This document shows, piece by piece, positions 34,811 through 45,607 of a stretch of DNA of 64,000 bases (position 1 is its first letter; each line of letters begins with the position of its first letter). This stretch comes from Bretschneidera sinensis. Taxonomy: Eukaryota; Streptophyta; Magnoliopsida; Brassicales; Akaniaceae. The notes beneath the pieces are model-generated. The model was not told where the DNA came from. It did not search any database and worked only from the letters and a program-made list of their open reading frames with translations. Position numbers and translations under genes: made by a program. The stretch is taken from NCBI GenBank assembly GCA_023935145.1, contig CM043697.1:56738501-56802500 (forward strand), read 5' to 3'.

Positions 34811-35582
34811 TTTGGTTAGTTTATCTTCAAAACGAAAACCCATTGTTTTCGTCTCTAGGATTTCCTTTCTATTTTTCCTTTTTCTTTTTTTCACGTTCAA
34901 GAGGGGCAATAAGAGAGCATGATGCTTTAATTGTAATTAATTACATTACTTTTATTTTCGGCTGAATTCTCAAAGGACAAATTGCTGTAAATATAGCAAT
35001 GTAGTATGTGAATCTCTAAACTGGTGCAAGAAGTTGATTCAAGGAAGATATTGGAAAAAAATTATCATTGCTCAAAGCCTCGAAGCCCAGTTGATAGGAT
35101 TTGCCCACATATATATTCATCTTTCAATGTGATAAGGCCTATGAGCATGATGAGTAGTCTAGGCCTGTCAAAGGTTTGGGCTCCGTAACATGACCGACAC
35201 TCTCTTTCTTCTCTCGAAGGGCACCGTTCTATTTTTTAATTTGAATCTGGAATTTGGACCCTAGAACCTCTAATAAGGCCTACTTCTCAAAGAGAAACGT
35301 GCCCTTACTAGCATTATTGGGTTAACACGCACCACTTACCATGCATTTTAAACATCAATAATGGACTAATCATAAGCCAATTTTCACTCCTTTACTGTGT
35401 TTTTCTCGAGACACTGTAGTGATTTTTAAAAATAAAATAGTTAACTATTAACTAAGCTTAACGTAAAATTACTAATGCGCTGTTCAACGTGCAGTACAAT
35501 AGACTAGCGAATTAGAACATGAGTTGAAAGACTATGCACTCGAGGTCTAGATAGAACCAAAGAAGAGCTCTTCCTGCTAAAC
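34811..35582. other. TBL 3' flank and intergenic DNA
   Basis: Presumed TBL 3' UTR at first, then unassigned sequence. No conserved coding or terminal repeats seen. Confidence 0.45.
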
Positions 35583-35662
35583 GCAGGCCGAAGGCAAGAC
35601 TAGTGATGGGAGTGAAGTCGTAACAAAGTAGTTGTACTGTGATTAAAGTAGGTATCACGAGA
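35583..35662 (+). pseudogene. rrn16: Nuclear plastid DNA fragment: 3' end of 16S rRNA
   Basis: The stretch contains GCCGAAGGCA then CTAGTGATGGGAGTGAAGTC, GTAACAAAGTAG, and GTACTG. The plastid 16S rRNA 3' end reads GCCGAAGGCAGGGCTAGTGA, CTGGAGTGAAGTCGTAACAA, then GGTAGCCGTACTGG. The GTACTG tail and CTAGTGA word fit plastid better than mitochondrial 18S. Most differences are C-to-T or G-to-A (AGTAGTT for GGTAGCC), as expected for methylated organelle DNA decaying in the nucleus. Flanks beyond about 80 bp are not recognisable as plastid. Confidence 0.7.
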
Positions 35663-35980
35663 GAGCAGATTTGAAGGGTTATAAACAGGTTTATGAGTTA
35701 ACAGCAAGAAACACATGCTCTGTCCTTTGAAAATCACTAGTCTCGAAGAGATCTCTTGTGATCAGGAAAGAAACTTTCTTAAGGATCTACTAGAACCCTT
35801 ATTTTTGTTGGGTTGTCGTAAATTCCTTCATATTCTGTTTAGTGGGCATCTAGTTTGTATCGTTTTGGCGGCATGGCCTAGATGTCACTTTAGCTTATTG
35901 TACTAGGGTGGTTCCAATGCCCTCCAACTTAAGTGGGCTTAGCAACGAAGCACCTGGGTTTAGGCTTTAAGATCAAAAAT
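35663..35980. other. Unassigned sequence before the Gypsy insertion
   Basis: No gene or repeat identified. It ends with the target duplication AAAAT (35976-35980). Confidence 0.4.
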
Positions 35981-37004
35981 TGATATGATCCACGCCAAGA
36001 ACTAAGAAATTTATGGATCAAGAAGACCTCCAAGATCGTCTAGAAGCAGATTTATGTGAGACCGCGACCCGTTGCTTATATTGAAGCAAGAACCTTGGTA
36101 TAATGAAGACTGAGACCGTGACCCGTTGCTTATATCGAAGCAAGAACCTTGGTATAATGAAGACATCACAATCAATTATGGAAGGATTGATTGATAAGTC
36201 GAAAATGAACGCCACGGAAACTCCGATAAGTTCAGAAGTTCTAAAAGAACCAAAGAGAAATTTCTCTCCGAAAGTATGAATCAAATTTGAATTGTGTTAT
36301 TCCAAAAGCCAATGGCTATTTAAATACATGAGAATTCGTAACCAAATAGAAAAAAGGAAAACTAAAAAATAAGAAATAAACCTAAACAGAATTCTGGTAG
36401 GAATAGGAAACTACGAAATAGGAAATAAACCTAAATAGAATTTTGGTAACCTAAAATTCAAATAAGAAAAGTATCTAACTTGGCATGCAAGCCTTATAAT
36501 GCAACAATTAAATTTAGAAGGAAAAAATTAAGAAAAGGTGCAAGCCCAACGTAGATTCGGATGCGACAGCCTACTGGATTTCGGCCAATTATACCAGGCC
36601 CAAACGATATCCTTTTTGAAACTTTCTTAGGTCAAAATTGAGTGCCAAGACGTCATCTTTCCATCCTAATAAGTTTCAGCCCATTTGGAGTTGTGGGCAA
36701 GAAGATATGACCATTTTAATTCTGTTCGTTGGGTCCTTCCGAAATTTCAAAGTGGAAATTCCCTTGAATCATGGAAACCCATCCTTGTGGATCATGTATA
36801 GCATTATCCTTGGGCCCCCAAAGATGGTTCTTAGCCCAAATATGTTGAATAAGCCAATTGAGAGTTTTCTTGAATCGTTTAGCTCGGGCCCTTATAACTG
36901 GACCAATTGGAACTTGAATAAACCGTTTAGCTCGGGCCCTTGTAACTTAACCAATTGGAACTTGAATAGGATCTGCCTCCCATTCGTTAGTCGTGTCCTC
37001 ATCA
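35981..37004 (-). repeat. 3' LTR of gag-only Gypsy element
   Basis: It matches 39635-40657. It has two internal duplications. One is a unit of about 52 bp with GACCCGTTGCTTATAT (36066 and 36119), shared with the partner. The other is a unit of about 45 bp with GTTTAGCTCGGGCCCTT (36877 and 36926). Confidence 0.93.
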
Positions 37005-37019
37005 TTCCCCTTCTCTTGA

Positions 37020-37286
37020 AAAGGATTTGTCCTCAATCATCACCTACATCAAAAGGGCGTAAATCAGAAACATTGAAAGTGGTATTATCATTGTACTCAC
37101 TTGGTAAATCCAATTTGTATGCATTGTTATTGATGTGCTCAAAGACTTGAAAAGGAGCATTAGTTAATTTTTCTTCGATCAATTGGAACCCCTTCTCTTG
37201 CTCGTCTCCCCATTTGAATCCAATGATCTTCTTGATGACTTCGCTAAGCCATGTGGAATCTCCTCGGGAAAGATATCATCAAACTC
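37020..37286 (-). pseudogene. Scraps of RT, RNase H and integrase fused by internal deletions
   Basis: Reading on the minus strand from the gag-protease stop, EFDDIFPEEIPHGL (start of Gypsy RT, normally ...DVFPEEIPxGLPP) passes with a frame change to FKWGDEQEKGFQLIEEKLTN (RNase H entry). It then jumps directly to FEHINNNAYKLDLPSEYN and TFNVSDLRPFDVGDD, the extreme C terminus of Gypsy integrase. About 250 bp thus hold pieces normally separated by more than 2 kb. Confidence 0.8.
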
Positions 37287-39212
37287 CTATAAAAGAGAAA
37301 CAATAGAACTAGGCAAAGATGAGTCAAATTGGTTAGTGTTTAACGCCTCTTTGTACAAAAGTACAATCATTGGCTGATTTAAAATCATCACTCTTTTTAT
37401 TTCACTCGTTCTTGCATAGAAATTTGTTTTTCTCTCAATGGCCGAATCAGCTCTCTTATTTTCTATCTCAATTTTTTTGACCTCTCTCATTTTCTCTTTC
37501 TGGTTTTCATTGGTTCTCTTTTTCTCACTCTCTTTCGTTTGCTCACTCTCTTTTTGTAACCTCACTTGATCTTCATAAACCTGCTTTGGTATCAAAGGAA
37601 CTAGAGTGATTGTTCTTTGATTTTTAACAAACGAATATTTGTTGGTGAAGCCATCATGCTTAACACACCGATCGAATTGCCATGGCCGGCCTAGTAACAA
37701 GTGTCCAGCTTGCATCGGAACTACATCACACAAAACTTTATCTTCATATTTTCCAATACGAAAGGAAACTAACGCCTGTTTGTTCACCCTCAGTTCACCA
37801 CTATTATTGAGCCATTGTAACTTGTAAGGTCGAGGATGTTTAATCGTTGGCAGCCCTAATTTCTCAACCATTGTAGTGCTAGCAACGTTAGTACAACTAC
37901 CTCCAGCAATAATCATACTACATACCTTGTTTTGCACGTGGCATCTAGTATGGAAGATGTTTTCTCGTTGCACTTTGTCATCTTCTTTGATTTGTACATT
38001 TAGAGCTCTCCTTGCAACCAACAATTCTCCTTGGGCAGCGTATTCCTCATCACTTGCATCCTCTAATGGAGGCATAGATTTGGTATCTTCTTCGCCCTCG
38101 GTTTCAATTTCACCATTATCTCGTAATACCATAACTCTTTTGTTCGGACATTGGCTTGCTATGTGACCCCTGCCTTGGCATTTAAAACACTTAATATCAC
38201 GATTTCTAGTGGTAGAAGAGTCAGTTTTACCTTGATTTCCATGGCTGGTACTTTCTTGCTTTTGCTCGGTTTTGGGCTTGGCCGTCGCTTGCTTCACAAA
38301 ATTCGGCCTCCAAGATGAACCCGAGTTAGGGTTTTGTCGTGTATTGCTGCCCCTCCTCTTGAGTTGGTTCTCAATTTTGACAGCCATGTGCACCATATCT
38401 TCCAATTCCACATAATGATGCAACTCCACCGAATTAGCAATTTCCAGGTTCAAACCAGCCAAGAACCTAGCCATAGTAGCCTCTCGATCCTCCTCTACAT
38501 TTGCTCGAATCATAGCTACTTCCATCTCTTTATAATAATCCTCCACACTCCGATTACCTTGTGTAAGACTTTGCAATTTTTGGTATAACTCACGGTAGTA
38601 ATGGCCTGGAACAAACCGTTTCCTCATCACGGTTTTCATCTCCTCCCAAGTCTCTATTGGACACTATCTATTTCCCCTCCTATTTAACACTAACTGATCC
38701 CACCAAACAATCGCATAATAAAAAAATTCAATGGCCGCAAGTTTAACCTTTTTAAGCTCGAAATAATTATGACAATCAAACACTAATTCTATCTTCTTCT
38801 CCCACTCAAGGTAAGCTTCATGATCGTTTTTGCCTTGAAACGATGGAATCTTCATCTTAATACTACCCAAGTTTTTGTCTTCCCGATTCCTAGCTTCTCT
38901 ACCTCGACCACCAAATCTCCTATGGCTAACAATTGATTCCCGATCATCTTCTTCATCAAATCCATTCCCATAATACTCTTCATCTTCAACTCTCTCTCCC
39001 CTAGGTTGAACTCTCTCCCTCCTACGCACATTAGGAGCGTTTTGTTGCTGCCCCACACGTGCATTCTCTACCCGATCAATCCACTCATAAACTTGTTCCA
39101 TCTCCGTTCGCAATACTCTTCTCATCTCACCCATTAAAGCTTCCATGAGCAACTTCGGATCACTATCTCCCAACGTATCTCTAGAATTATTTTTGTTCTT
39201 GTTGTCTAACAT
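37287..39212 (-). pseudogene. Gypsy gag-protease, one in-frame stop
   Basis: The start ATG at 39210-39212 gives MLDNKNKNNSRDTLG. The frame runs to 37287 and is broken only by a TAG at 38664-38666 (before CPIETWEEMK). Gag core motifs are EAYLEWEKKIELVFDCHNY and VPGHYYRELYQKLQSLTQG. A CCHC zinc knuckle CFKCQGRGHIASQCP follows near 38190. The protease region reads CSMIIAGGSCTNVASTTMVE (about 37900), where the active-site Asp of the usual LIDGGSxTNVAS is Ala. It then continues GHLLLGRPWQFDRCVKHDGF. A highly charged Lys/Glu tail (37440-37570) follows. Gag could be largely intact; the protease looks dead. Confidence 0.88.
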
Positions 39213-39634
39213 ATTTGCTGCAAAAATAACGTTAGAAAAAAAAAGGACCTCACACACTCCCTCACGTGTTTCACTAAAAGAATGAGTCACTCAATTTCAC
39301 TCGTGTTTTCACACAAAAAATCAGATTGGCTTTTCCCCTCTTATGTGCTCACCACTCTTGCCTTTTTCCACTCGTAATAATCCTCTATAGGTTCTTATCA
39401 AACTAACCGAACAAGTATCAAAGTTTCCAGCAAAAATTCACTAATAACTCATAAAGAAATTCAGAAATAAGGATTGAATCTAAATATTACACACTTTTTT
39501 TTCACGTTTTTTTTTTCCTAAATTGGAAATTTATTATTCTTTTTTTTTCCAATTTCGTTTTTTTTTTCACTTTTTTTTTTATGAATAAAAATAAAAGATA
39601 AGCAAACCTGCAACTAGAAGGCTCTGATACCAAC

Positions 39635-40657
39635 TGATATGATCCACGCCAAGAACTAAGAAATTTATGGATCAAGAAGACCTCCAAGATCGTCTAGAAG
39701 CAGATTTATGTGAGACCGCGACCCGTTGCTTATATTGAAGCAAGAACCTTGGTATAATAAAGACTGAGACCGTGACCCATTGCTTATATCAAAGCAAGAA
39801 CCTTGGCATAATGAAGACACCACAATCAATTATGGAAGGATTGATTGATAAGTCGAAGATGAACGCCACGGAAACTCCGATAAGTTCAGAAGTTCTAAAA
39901 TAACCAAAGAGAAATTTCTCTCTGAAAGTATGAATCAAATTTGAATTGTGTTATTCCAAAAGCCAATGGCTATTTAAATACATGAGAATTCGTAACCAAA
40001 TAGAAAAAGGAAAACTAAAAAATAGGAAATAAACCTAAACAGAATTCTGGTAGGAATAGAAAACTACGAAATAGAAAATAAATCTAAATAGAATTTTGGT
40101 AACCTAAAATTCAAATAAAGAAAGTACATAACTTGGCATGCAAGCTTTATAATGCAACAATTAAATTTAGAAGGAAAAAATTAAGAAAATGTGCAAGCCC
40201 AACATAGATTCGGATGCAAAAGCCTTTTGGATTTCGGCCCATCATACTAGGCCCAAACAATATCCTTTTTGAAACTTTCTTAGGTCAAAATTGAGTGCCA
40301 AGACATCATCTTTCCATCCTAATACGTTTCAGCCCATTTGGAGTTGTGGACAAGAAGATATGACCATTTTAATTCTGTTTGTTGGGTCCTCCCGAAATTC
40401 AAAAGTGAAAATTCCCTTGAATCATGGAAACCTATCCTTGTGGATCATGTATAGCGTTATCCTTGGGCCCCCAAAGATGGTTCTTAGCCTAAATATGTTG
40501 AATAAGCCAATTAAGAGTTTTCTTGAATCGTTTAGCTCGGGCCCTTATAACTGGACCAATTAGAACTTGAATAAACCGTTTAGCTTGGGCCCTTGTAACT
40601 TGACCAATTGGAACTTGAAGAGGATCTACCTCCCATTTGTTAGTCGTGTCCTCATCA
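39635..40657 (-). repeat. 5' LTR of gag-only Gypsy element
   Basis: It is a near-identical copy of 35981-37004 with TG...CA ends. Between it and the gag start (39213-39634) is a T-rich leader with the primer-binding site. Confidence 0.93.
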
Positions 40658-40662
40658 AAAAT

Positions 40663-41040
40663 AGATGTCAATTATTATTTGAGAATTTAGGATGATCTTT
40701 TAAACAAAAAATTAGAATTAGTATTAAAAGAAAACTATTATAGATGATCTTTTACCTTAATGAAATCATAATAAAGTAAGATGATCAAAATTAAGGGTTA
40801 AGAAAGTTAAGTGAACAAAAACTAAAGTTTAAAATGGTAAAATGAACCAGAAGTAAATTGGAATTACCTAGTATACTAATTTCTTAAACCTCTGTATGCA
40901 GAAATTTGCCCCAATCAAACAAAAGGAATTAAAGCCCAATGTAACGGTCCATTTGAATCTTTGGGGATGCCAATAAAGATTAGAGACCACCTCCTCGTGT
41001 TTGACTAACCATGCCAAGTGTCATGCAGCAAATCATATAC
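40663..41040. other. Distal 5' flank of the LEA gene
   Basis: AT-rich. No repeat or coding sequence recognised. Confidence 0.45.
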
Positions 41041-41335
41041 ACACGTGGCATATTTTTACTCACCACGTGTCAGAACACCGATGACCTCCCTTCTAATCGC
41101 ATTCTAGTCTAAAAACCATCTCACACGTGTGTACATGGCCCAATCCTTTTGTGACTGAGTCACTCCCATGGTTTGTCGAACCAGAACACGTTGCATTAGT
41201 GGACCGAACACGTCACACCCCATGCACACGCAACATATCCTCAACCGTCGATGCTTCCTATTTTTAACACCAAATCCCCCACTCACACAAACCCAAAACC
41301 AAAGAATCCTTTGATTTTGTCGATTAGAATAAAAA
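41041..41335 (+). promoter_or_regulatory. ABA-type promoter of the LEA gene (ABRE cluster)
   Basis: Within 300 bp of the start codon there are ACACGTGGC (41041-41049), CCACGTGTC (41063-41071), ACACGTGTG (41123-41131), AACACGTTG (41186-41194) and ACACGTCAC (41208-41216). All are ACGT-core elements bound by bZIP factors in ABA and seed responses. A bZIP-like TGACTGAGTCA and a CATGCAC word near 41221 (RY-like) are also present. This arrangement is typical of late-embryogenesis genes. Confidence 0.75.
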
Positions 41336-43157
41336 ATGGCATCTGATCAACTCAGTCGCAGTAAAAACACCACAAACGAGAGAGAAATTCAAATAGAGAA
41401 GGATAGAGTCCCCAAAATGACCAGCCATTTTGAGTCTCTAGTTGAGAAAGAGGAAGAGAAGGAGAAAGAATCATATGCTGATAAGATAAGGAGTGAAAAT
41501 ATGGTTGGGGACAAGGAAGCAGAAGCCAAGCATCAAGGCAAAGAAGAGCATAAACAGAGGATAAGTGGGCCTTACTCTGTCGGCAAATTTGAAGTGATAA
41601 ATGAAGAGGAGATGGGAGGCGGCAAAGAAGAACACCATGATCAGGAGAGAGAAAAATTAATACAAGGCAAAAAAGAGAGCGGTGAGAAGCAAGAGCAACC
41701 TTCCCTAGAAAAGATATCCAAGCATAGGGCAACTGCCCAGCAGAATTCAATAGAGGCCAAAAGAGCAGCAGAGGAGCGGTATAACAAAGCAAAAGAAGCC
41801 GCGAGCCAAGGACCAGGCTGTGCAACTGAGCAGCCAAAGGAGAAGATCCCACAAGAGCAACCTTCCCTAGAAGAGATATCCAAGCACAGGGCAATTGCCC
41901 AGCAGAATTCAATAGAGGCCATAAGAGCAGCAGAGGAGCATTATAGCAAAGCAAAAGAAGCCGTGAGCCAAGGACTATGCTCTGCAACTGAGCAGGCAAA
42001 GGAGAAGATCCCACAAGAAAAGGGCATTGTCCTTGATACTGCTCAAAGAACATCACAGTATGCTGCAGAGAAAGGTGCCCAAGCAAAGGAAACACTCCTT
42101 CAAGGCGCTCAAAAAGCTCCACAGTATATTTCACAGAGAAGCGCTGAGGCCAAAGACACTGCAATTGAAAAGGGCCAACAAGGTTATGTTGCTGCTAAGG
42201 ACACCCTTTTGAGCGCAGGAAAAACTGCTATGGATTACACAGCGCCAATTGCAGAGTAAGCCAAAGGCTATGCAGTGCAGAAAGTAGCAGAATCGAAAGA
42301 TGTTAGCAAGAACTTGGCGAGCTATGCTGGGGAAAAAGCGGTGATGGCTAAAGTTGTTAGTGTGGAGAGTGGGAAGATAGCTGCTGATCATGCAGAGAAA
42401 GTGGCTGCTGATGTGAAAGACAAGACTATTGTAGCCGGTTGGGCAGCTGCGCATTACACGACCGAAAAGACTATTGAGGGAACGAAGGTTGCTGCAAGGG
42501 TTGTGCAGAATGGGCGGAGTATGCTAGTCACAAGACCGCGGAGATTGCAGCCAAGCCCTTTGGTGCTGCTAAGGAAGTAGCTGTCTCTACTGGGGAGAGC
42601 ATGAAGGATTACACTGCTAGGAAGAAGGAAGAGGCACAGAGAGAATTAGAGGCTAAGAGATCAGTTGAACAAACACAGGTATATCCACGTATTAGAAAAA
42701 AAAATCAGCACTGAGAATCAGTGTTTATTTTTTAGATACTTGACAAATTCCAAATTCAAATTCGATTTTTAGTTTTTTTATAAACAGAAGTTTCAAACAA
42801 TTTTAAAAAACTCTTTAGAAAGATTAATATAAACCCATCTTCTCTTTCGCTTGTATTGAAAGATTATTGCATAGTAAGGCTGCGTTTGCCCTTTTTTTTA
42901 TGAGTTGAGATGTTTTTGGTTAACTCCGATTTTTCCTCTTTTTTTCTTGGGTTGAAAATTTGAAATTGACATGGATTCTTATTACGTTATTTGAGGAAAC
43001 TAAGAGGAGTTCCCAGAGAGAGGAAAATAAAGAGGAGCAGCAAGGCCTTACCGCACGACCGAAAGAGAAGATTGAAGAGGAGAAGGTTGGGTTTGAATCA
43101 AGCCAAACTGGGTATAGCAAGCAAGGAGCAACAAAACATGAGGAAGGACATGATTAG
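41336..43157 (+). pseudogene. Seed LEA protein of the SBP65 (biotinylated seed protein) type, two exons, disrupted
   Basis: The frame starts MASDQLSRSKNTTNEREIQI. It is rich in Glu, Lys, Ala and Gln, with SBP65-type words (SYADKIRSEN, GPYSVGKFEV, GESMKDYTARKKEEAQRELE, LEAKRSVEQTQ). A TAA at 42257-42259 interrupts it, and a base is missing between 42505 and 42506 (GTG|CAGAATGG). Allowing for both, exon 1 (41336-42678) and exon 2 (42996-43157) join in frame over a GT-AG intron and give about 501 residues ending KHEEGHD. Residues 120-227 are a 54-residue tandem duplication (41693-41854 and 41855-42016). Known relatives are hydrophilic, helix-forming desiccation proteins of dry seeds. It may be a pseudogene, a truncated 307-residue allele, or sequence error. 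Confidence 0.85.
41693..42016 (+). repeat. 162-bp tandem duplication inside the LEA coding region
   Basis: Two copies, period 162 bp (54 codons), both starting GAGCAACCTTCCCTAGAA and encoding EQPSLE(K/E)ISKHRA then AQQNSIEA and YxKAKEA(A/V)SQG. The copies are in frame and differ by several substitutions. Confidence 0.92.
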
Positions 43158-43701
43158 TATGGAGTCTCCCTCTTCGACCCACCAAAGTAAAGAAACTGCT
43201 GCTTGGGCTTTCATCTTATATGTGCACAAATGAATCATATATAAATGAGTGATGCTGTAGGTTGTTTTTTGGGTTTTTTCTGTTGGTCAAGAAGCTGTAA
43301 AATTCGTATTGTAATGAGAATTAAGCATTGTATTGTTGTCAATTAATAGTAAGCTGTTATCATGTCCTAACATTCGAGTATATATATTTAAAAATAATGT
43401 AGCTTGGTATGTTTTCTTATCAGTGCTTGTCCATGATCTCACTACCGAGTGAAGCACTGCATGAATCACCACATCAAAGTAGTCTTTCACGAAACATTAG
43501 TGCATATATCCTTTATATGTAAATCATCAAAAAAGGAAAACAAGTAGATAATACAAGTCCTCTTGCTATCAATTATGTTTCGATGGGGGAGGGTACCCTT
43601 TTAAGATCTCTTTTTCTCTCATGTATGAATTCTCCTATGAACCAAAAATGAATAATTTCGGCTTTCACCTATATACGGGCATTGATGAAGCATGTTACAT
43701 C
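43158..43701. other. LEA 3' flank
   Basis: Presumed 3' UTR, then intergenic sequence up to the target duplication ACATC (43697-43701). No other feature. Confidence 0.45.
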
Positions 43702-44268
43702 TGCAAGAACTTAAATATAATCTAAACATGCTAAACAACTTAAATAGCATATAGATTAAATGCGGAATTATAAAGACCGTAAACGTACCTCCGGCCTTTG
43801 AAGCTTTTCACTTACATAATCTGCTATTCTCTCGATATTGGTTTTTCTAGACTCTCAGAACTCTCTTCAATTTGATGGTGTATGAAAGGAAATGAGAAGT
43901 ACCGAGTCTAGGGACCAAACCTGTATTTATACATGTTCTTCCATCAAGAACGTCCGTCCGTATTTCATACGCTTATTACCACAATCAATGGATGGCCAAA
44001 GGGTTAAACATGGACCATATATAGGTTGGTTACATATACCTTATACTCTCAATACAACCATTGAGAATATGAACCAACATACCTTAAGCATACACCTTGT
44101 GTTTTCTCTCTAACACTCTAACTTGCTAACTCTTAATATGCTCTATGGTTATCCTATTTATAGGAAAAATGCACTAAGAATAATTGAATTAATTTGGCCA
44201 CAATTAATGTTTAGTGGAGCACATCTACCTCCACTTAATTGCCACAATTAATGCTTGAATTTATTACA
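43702..44268 (-). repeat. 3' LTR of Copia element
   Basis: It matches 49928-50542. Its outer end reads TGCAAGAACTT where the partner has TGTAAGAACTT. It ends GAATTTATTACA. A 73-codon frame in it recurs in the partner only because the LTRs are copies. Confidence 0.93.
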
Positions 44269-44563
44269 TTCTCCCACTTGGTCCATACGTTTAACCTAAC
44301 TTAATCCCATTGATATATTTTAAGAAGTAAATACATGAATCATGGCGATAAGTCTTCTAAGAATGAGTATTACCTTCCATGTATTACGATGCATTTAGTT
44401 CCTCAAGTATTATTCTTCATGTGGTAACATTTCTTAATGAATAAACCCTATGTTTATTCTTGGTCCTATACATATGAATTTTCTCAAAGAAATTAAGGTG
44501 CACATGAATATGAGAAAACATCAAAATATGTAAGAGTTTCATTAATAAACTGTATGTATACAC

Positions 44564-45607
44564 TTACAAAGTGGAACCAAGTCCCATTTTCTCTACACGA
44601 TCCTTGAATTTCAAAGGTGGCATGCCTTTAGTCAAAGGATCAGTGATCATCAATTCAGTACTAATGTGTTCAATGACCACTTTCTTTTCTTTTACACGTT
44701 CTCTTATGGCTAAATACTTAATGTCGATGTGTTTACTTCGACTTCGACTTCTACTTTTATTGTTTTTAGCCATAAAGATAGTAGTTGAATTGTCACAGAA
44801 AATTCTCAATGGCCTAGATATAGAATCCATGACTCTAAGCCCAGAAACGAAACTTTTAAGCCATACACCATGTGAAGTGGCCTCAAAACAGGAGACGAAT
44901 TCGGCTTCCATAGTAGAAGTAGCAGTCAATGTTTGCTTGACACTTCTCCAAGAAACAGCTCCACCGGCCATTAGAAAAATGTACTCTGATGTTGATTTAT
45001 GTGAATCAACACAGCCAGCAAAGTCTGAATCAAAGTAGTCAATCACATCCAGATTGTCCATCTGTCTATATATAAGCCTGTAGTCTTTAGTTCCTTGAAG
45101 ATACCTCATTACTTTCTTTGCAGCTCTCCAGTGGTTTATACCTGGGTTACTCTGATATCGCCCTAGCATCCCTACAACAAATGCAATGTCAGATCTAGTG
45201 CAGACCTGAGCATACATAAGGCTTCCGACTGCAGAAGCATATGGAATGTTCTTCATGGATTCCCTCTCAAAATCGTTCTTCGGGCATTGGTTCAAATTGA
45301 ACCTATCACCCTTCACAATGGGAGCTACACTTGGTGAACAATCTATCATCCGAAATCTCTCTAAAACTTTGTTGATATAGGTTTCTTGTAACAGACCTAA
45401 AACACCTCGAGGTCTATCTTTATGGATCTTAATGCCAATGATATAAGATGCCTCACCCATATCTTTCATATCGAAATTTTTAGAGAGAAATTGTTTCACT
45501 TCATGCAACAAGCCCTTATCATTGGTTGCAAGTAAAATATAATCCACATATAAAATAAGAAAACAAATTTTACTCTCACTGACCTTATGGTATATACATT
45601 GATCCAT
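44564..45607 (-). pseudogene. Copia reverse transcriptase (C-terminal part) and RNase H
   Basis: The 347-residue minus frame begins MDQCIYHKVSESKICFLILY and includes VDYILLATND (normally VDDILLA, with the second catalytic Asp now Tyr). It continues with KNFDMKDMGEASYIIGIKI and YASAVGSLMYAQVCTRSDIA. RNase H follows with DSDFAGCVDSHKSTSEYIF, TATSTMEAEFVSCFEA and HISTELMITDPLTKGMP. RNase H motifs are complete, but the RT box is fatally changed. Confidence 0.92.

Larger units (their letters stand above)
35981..40657 (-). mobile_element. Gypsy deletion derivative with gag-protease only
   Basis: The LTRs at 35981-37004 and 39635-40657 (about 1.02 kb each, near-identical) both run TGATATGATCC...GTCCTCATCA on the plus strand. 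The target duplication AAAAT is perfect (35976-35980 and 40658-40662). The minus-strand primer-binding site TTGGTATCAGAGCC (39620-39633) matches initiator tRNA-Met, and the polypurine tract AAGAGAAGGGGAA (37005-37017) precedes the 3' LTR. Gag and protease occupy 37287-39212. Only scraps of RT, RNase H and integrase survive at 37020-37286. High LTR identity implies a recent insertion that must have been mobilised in trans. Confidence 0.95.

Noticed and set aside
35860..35930. GGCGGCATGGCC start resembling a plastid tRNA-Cys 5' end
   Set aside because: The D-, anticodon- and T-arms do not follow, so the match is too short to call, despite the nearby plastid rRNA fragment.
41352..42164. 270-residue minus ORF with repeated Leu-rich blocks
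   Set aside because: It is the exact antisense shadow of the LEA coding repeats. LEA codon structure, promoter and splice sites support the plus strand.
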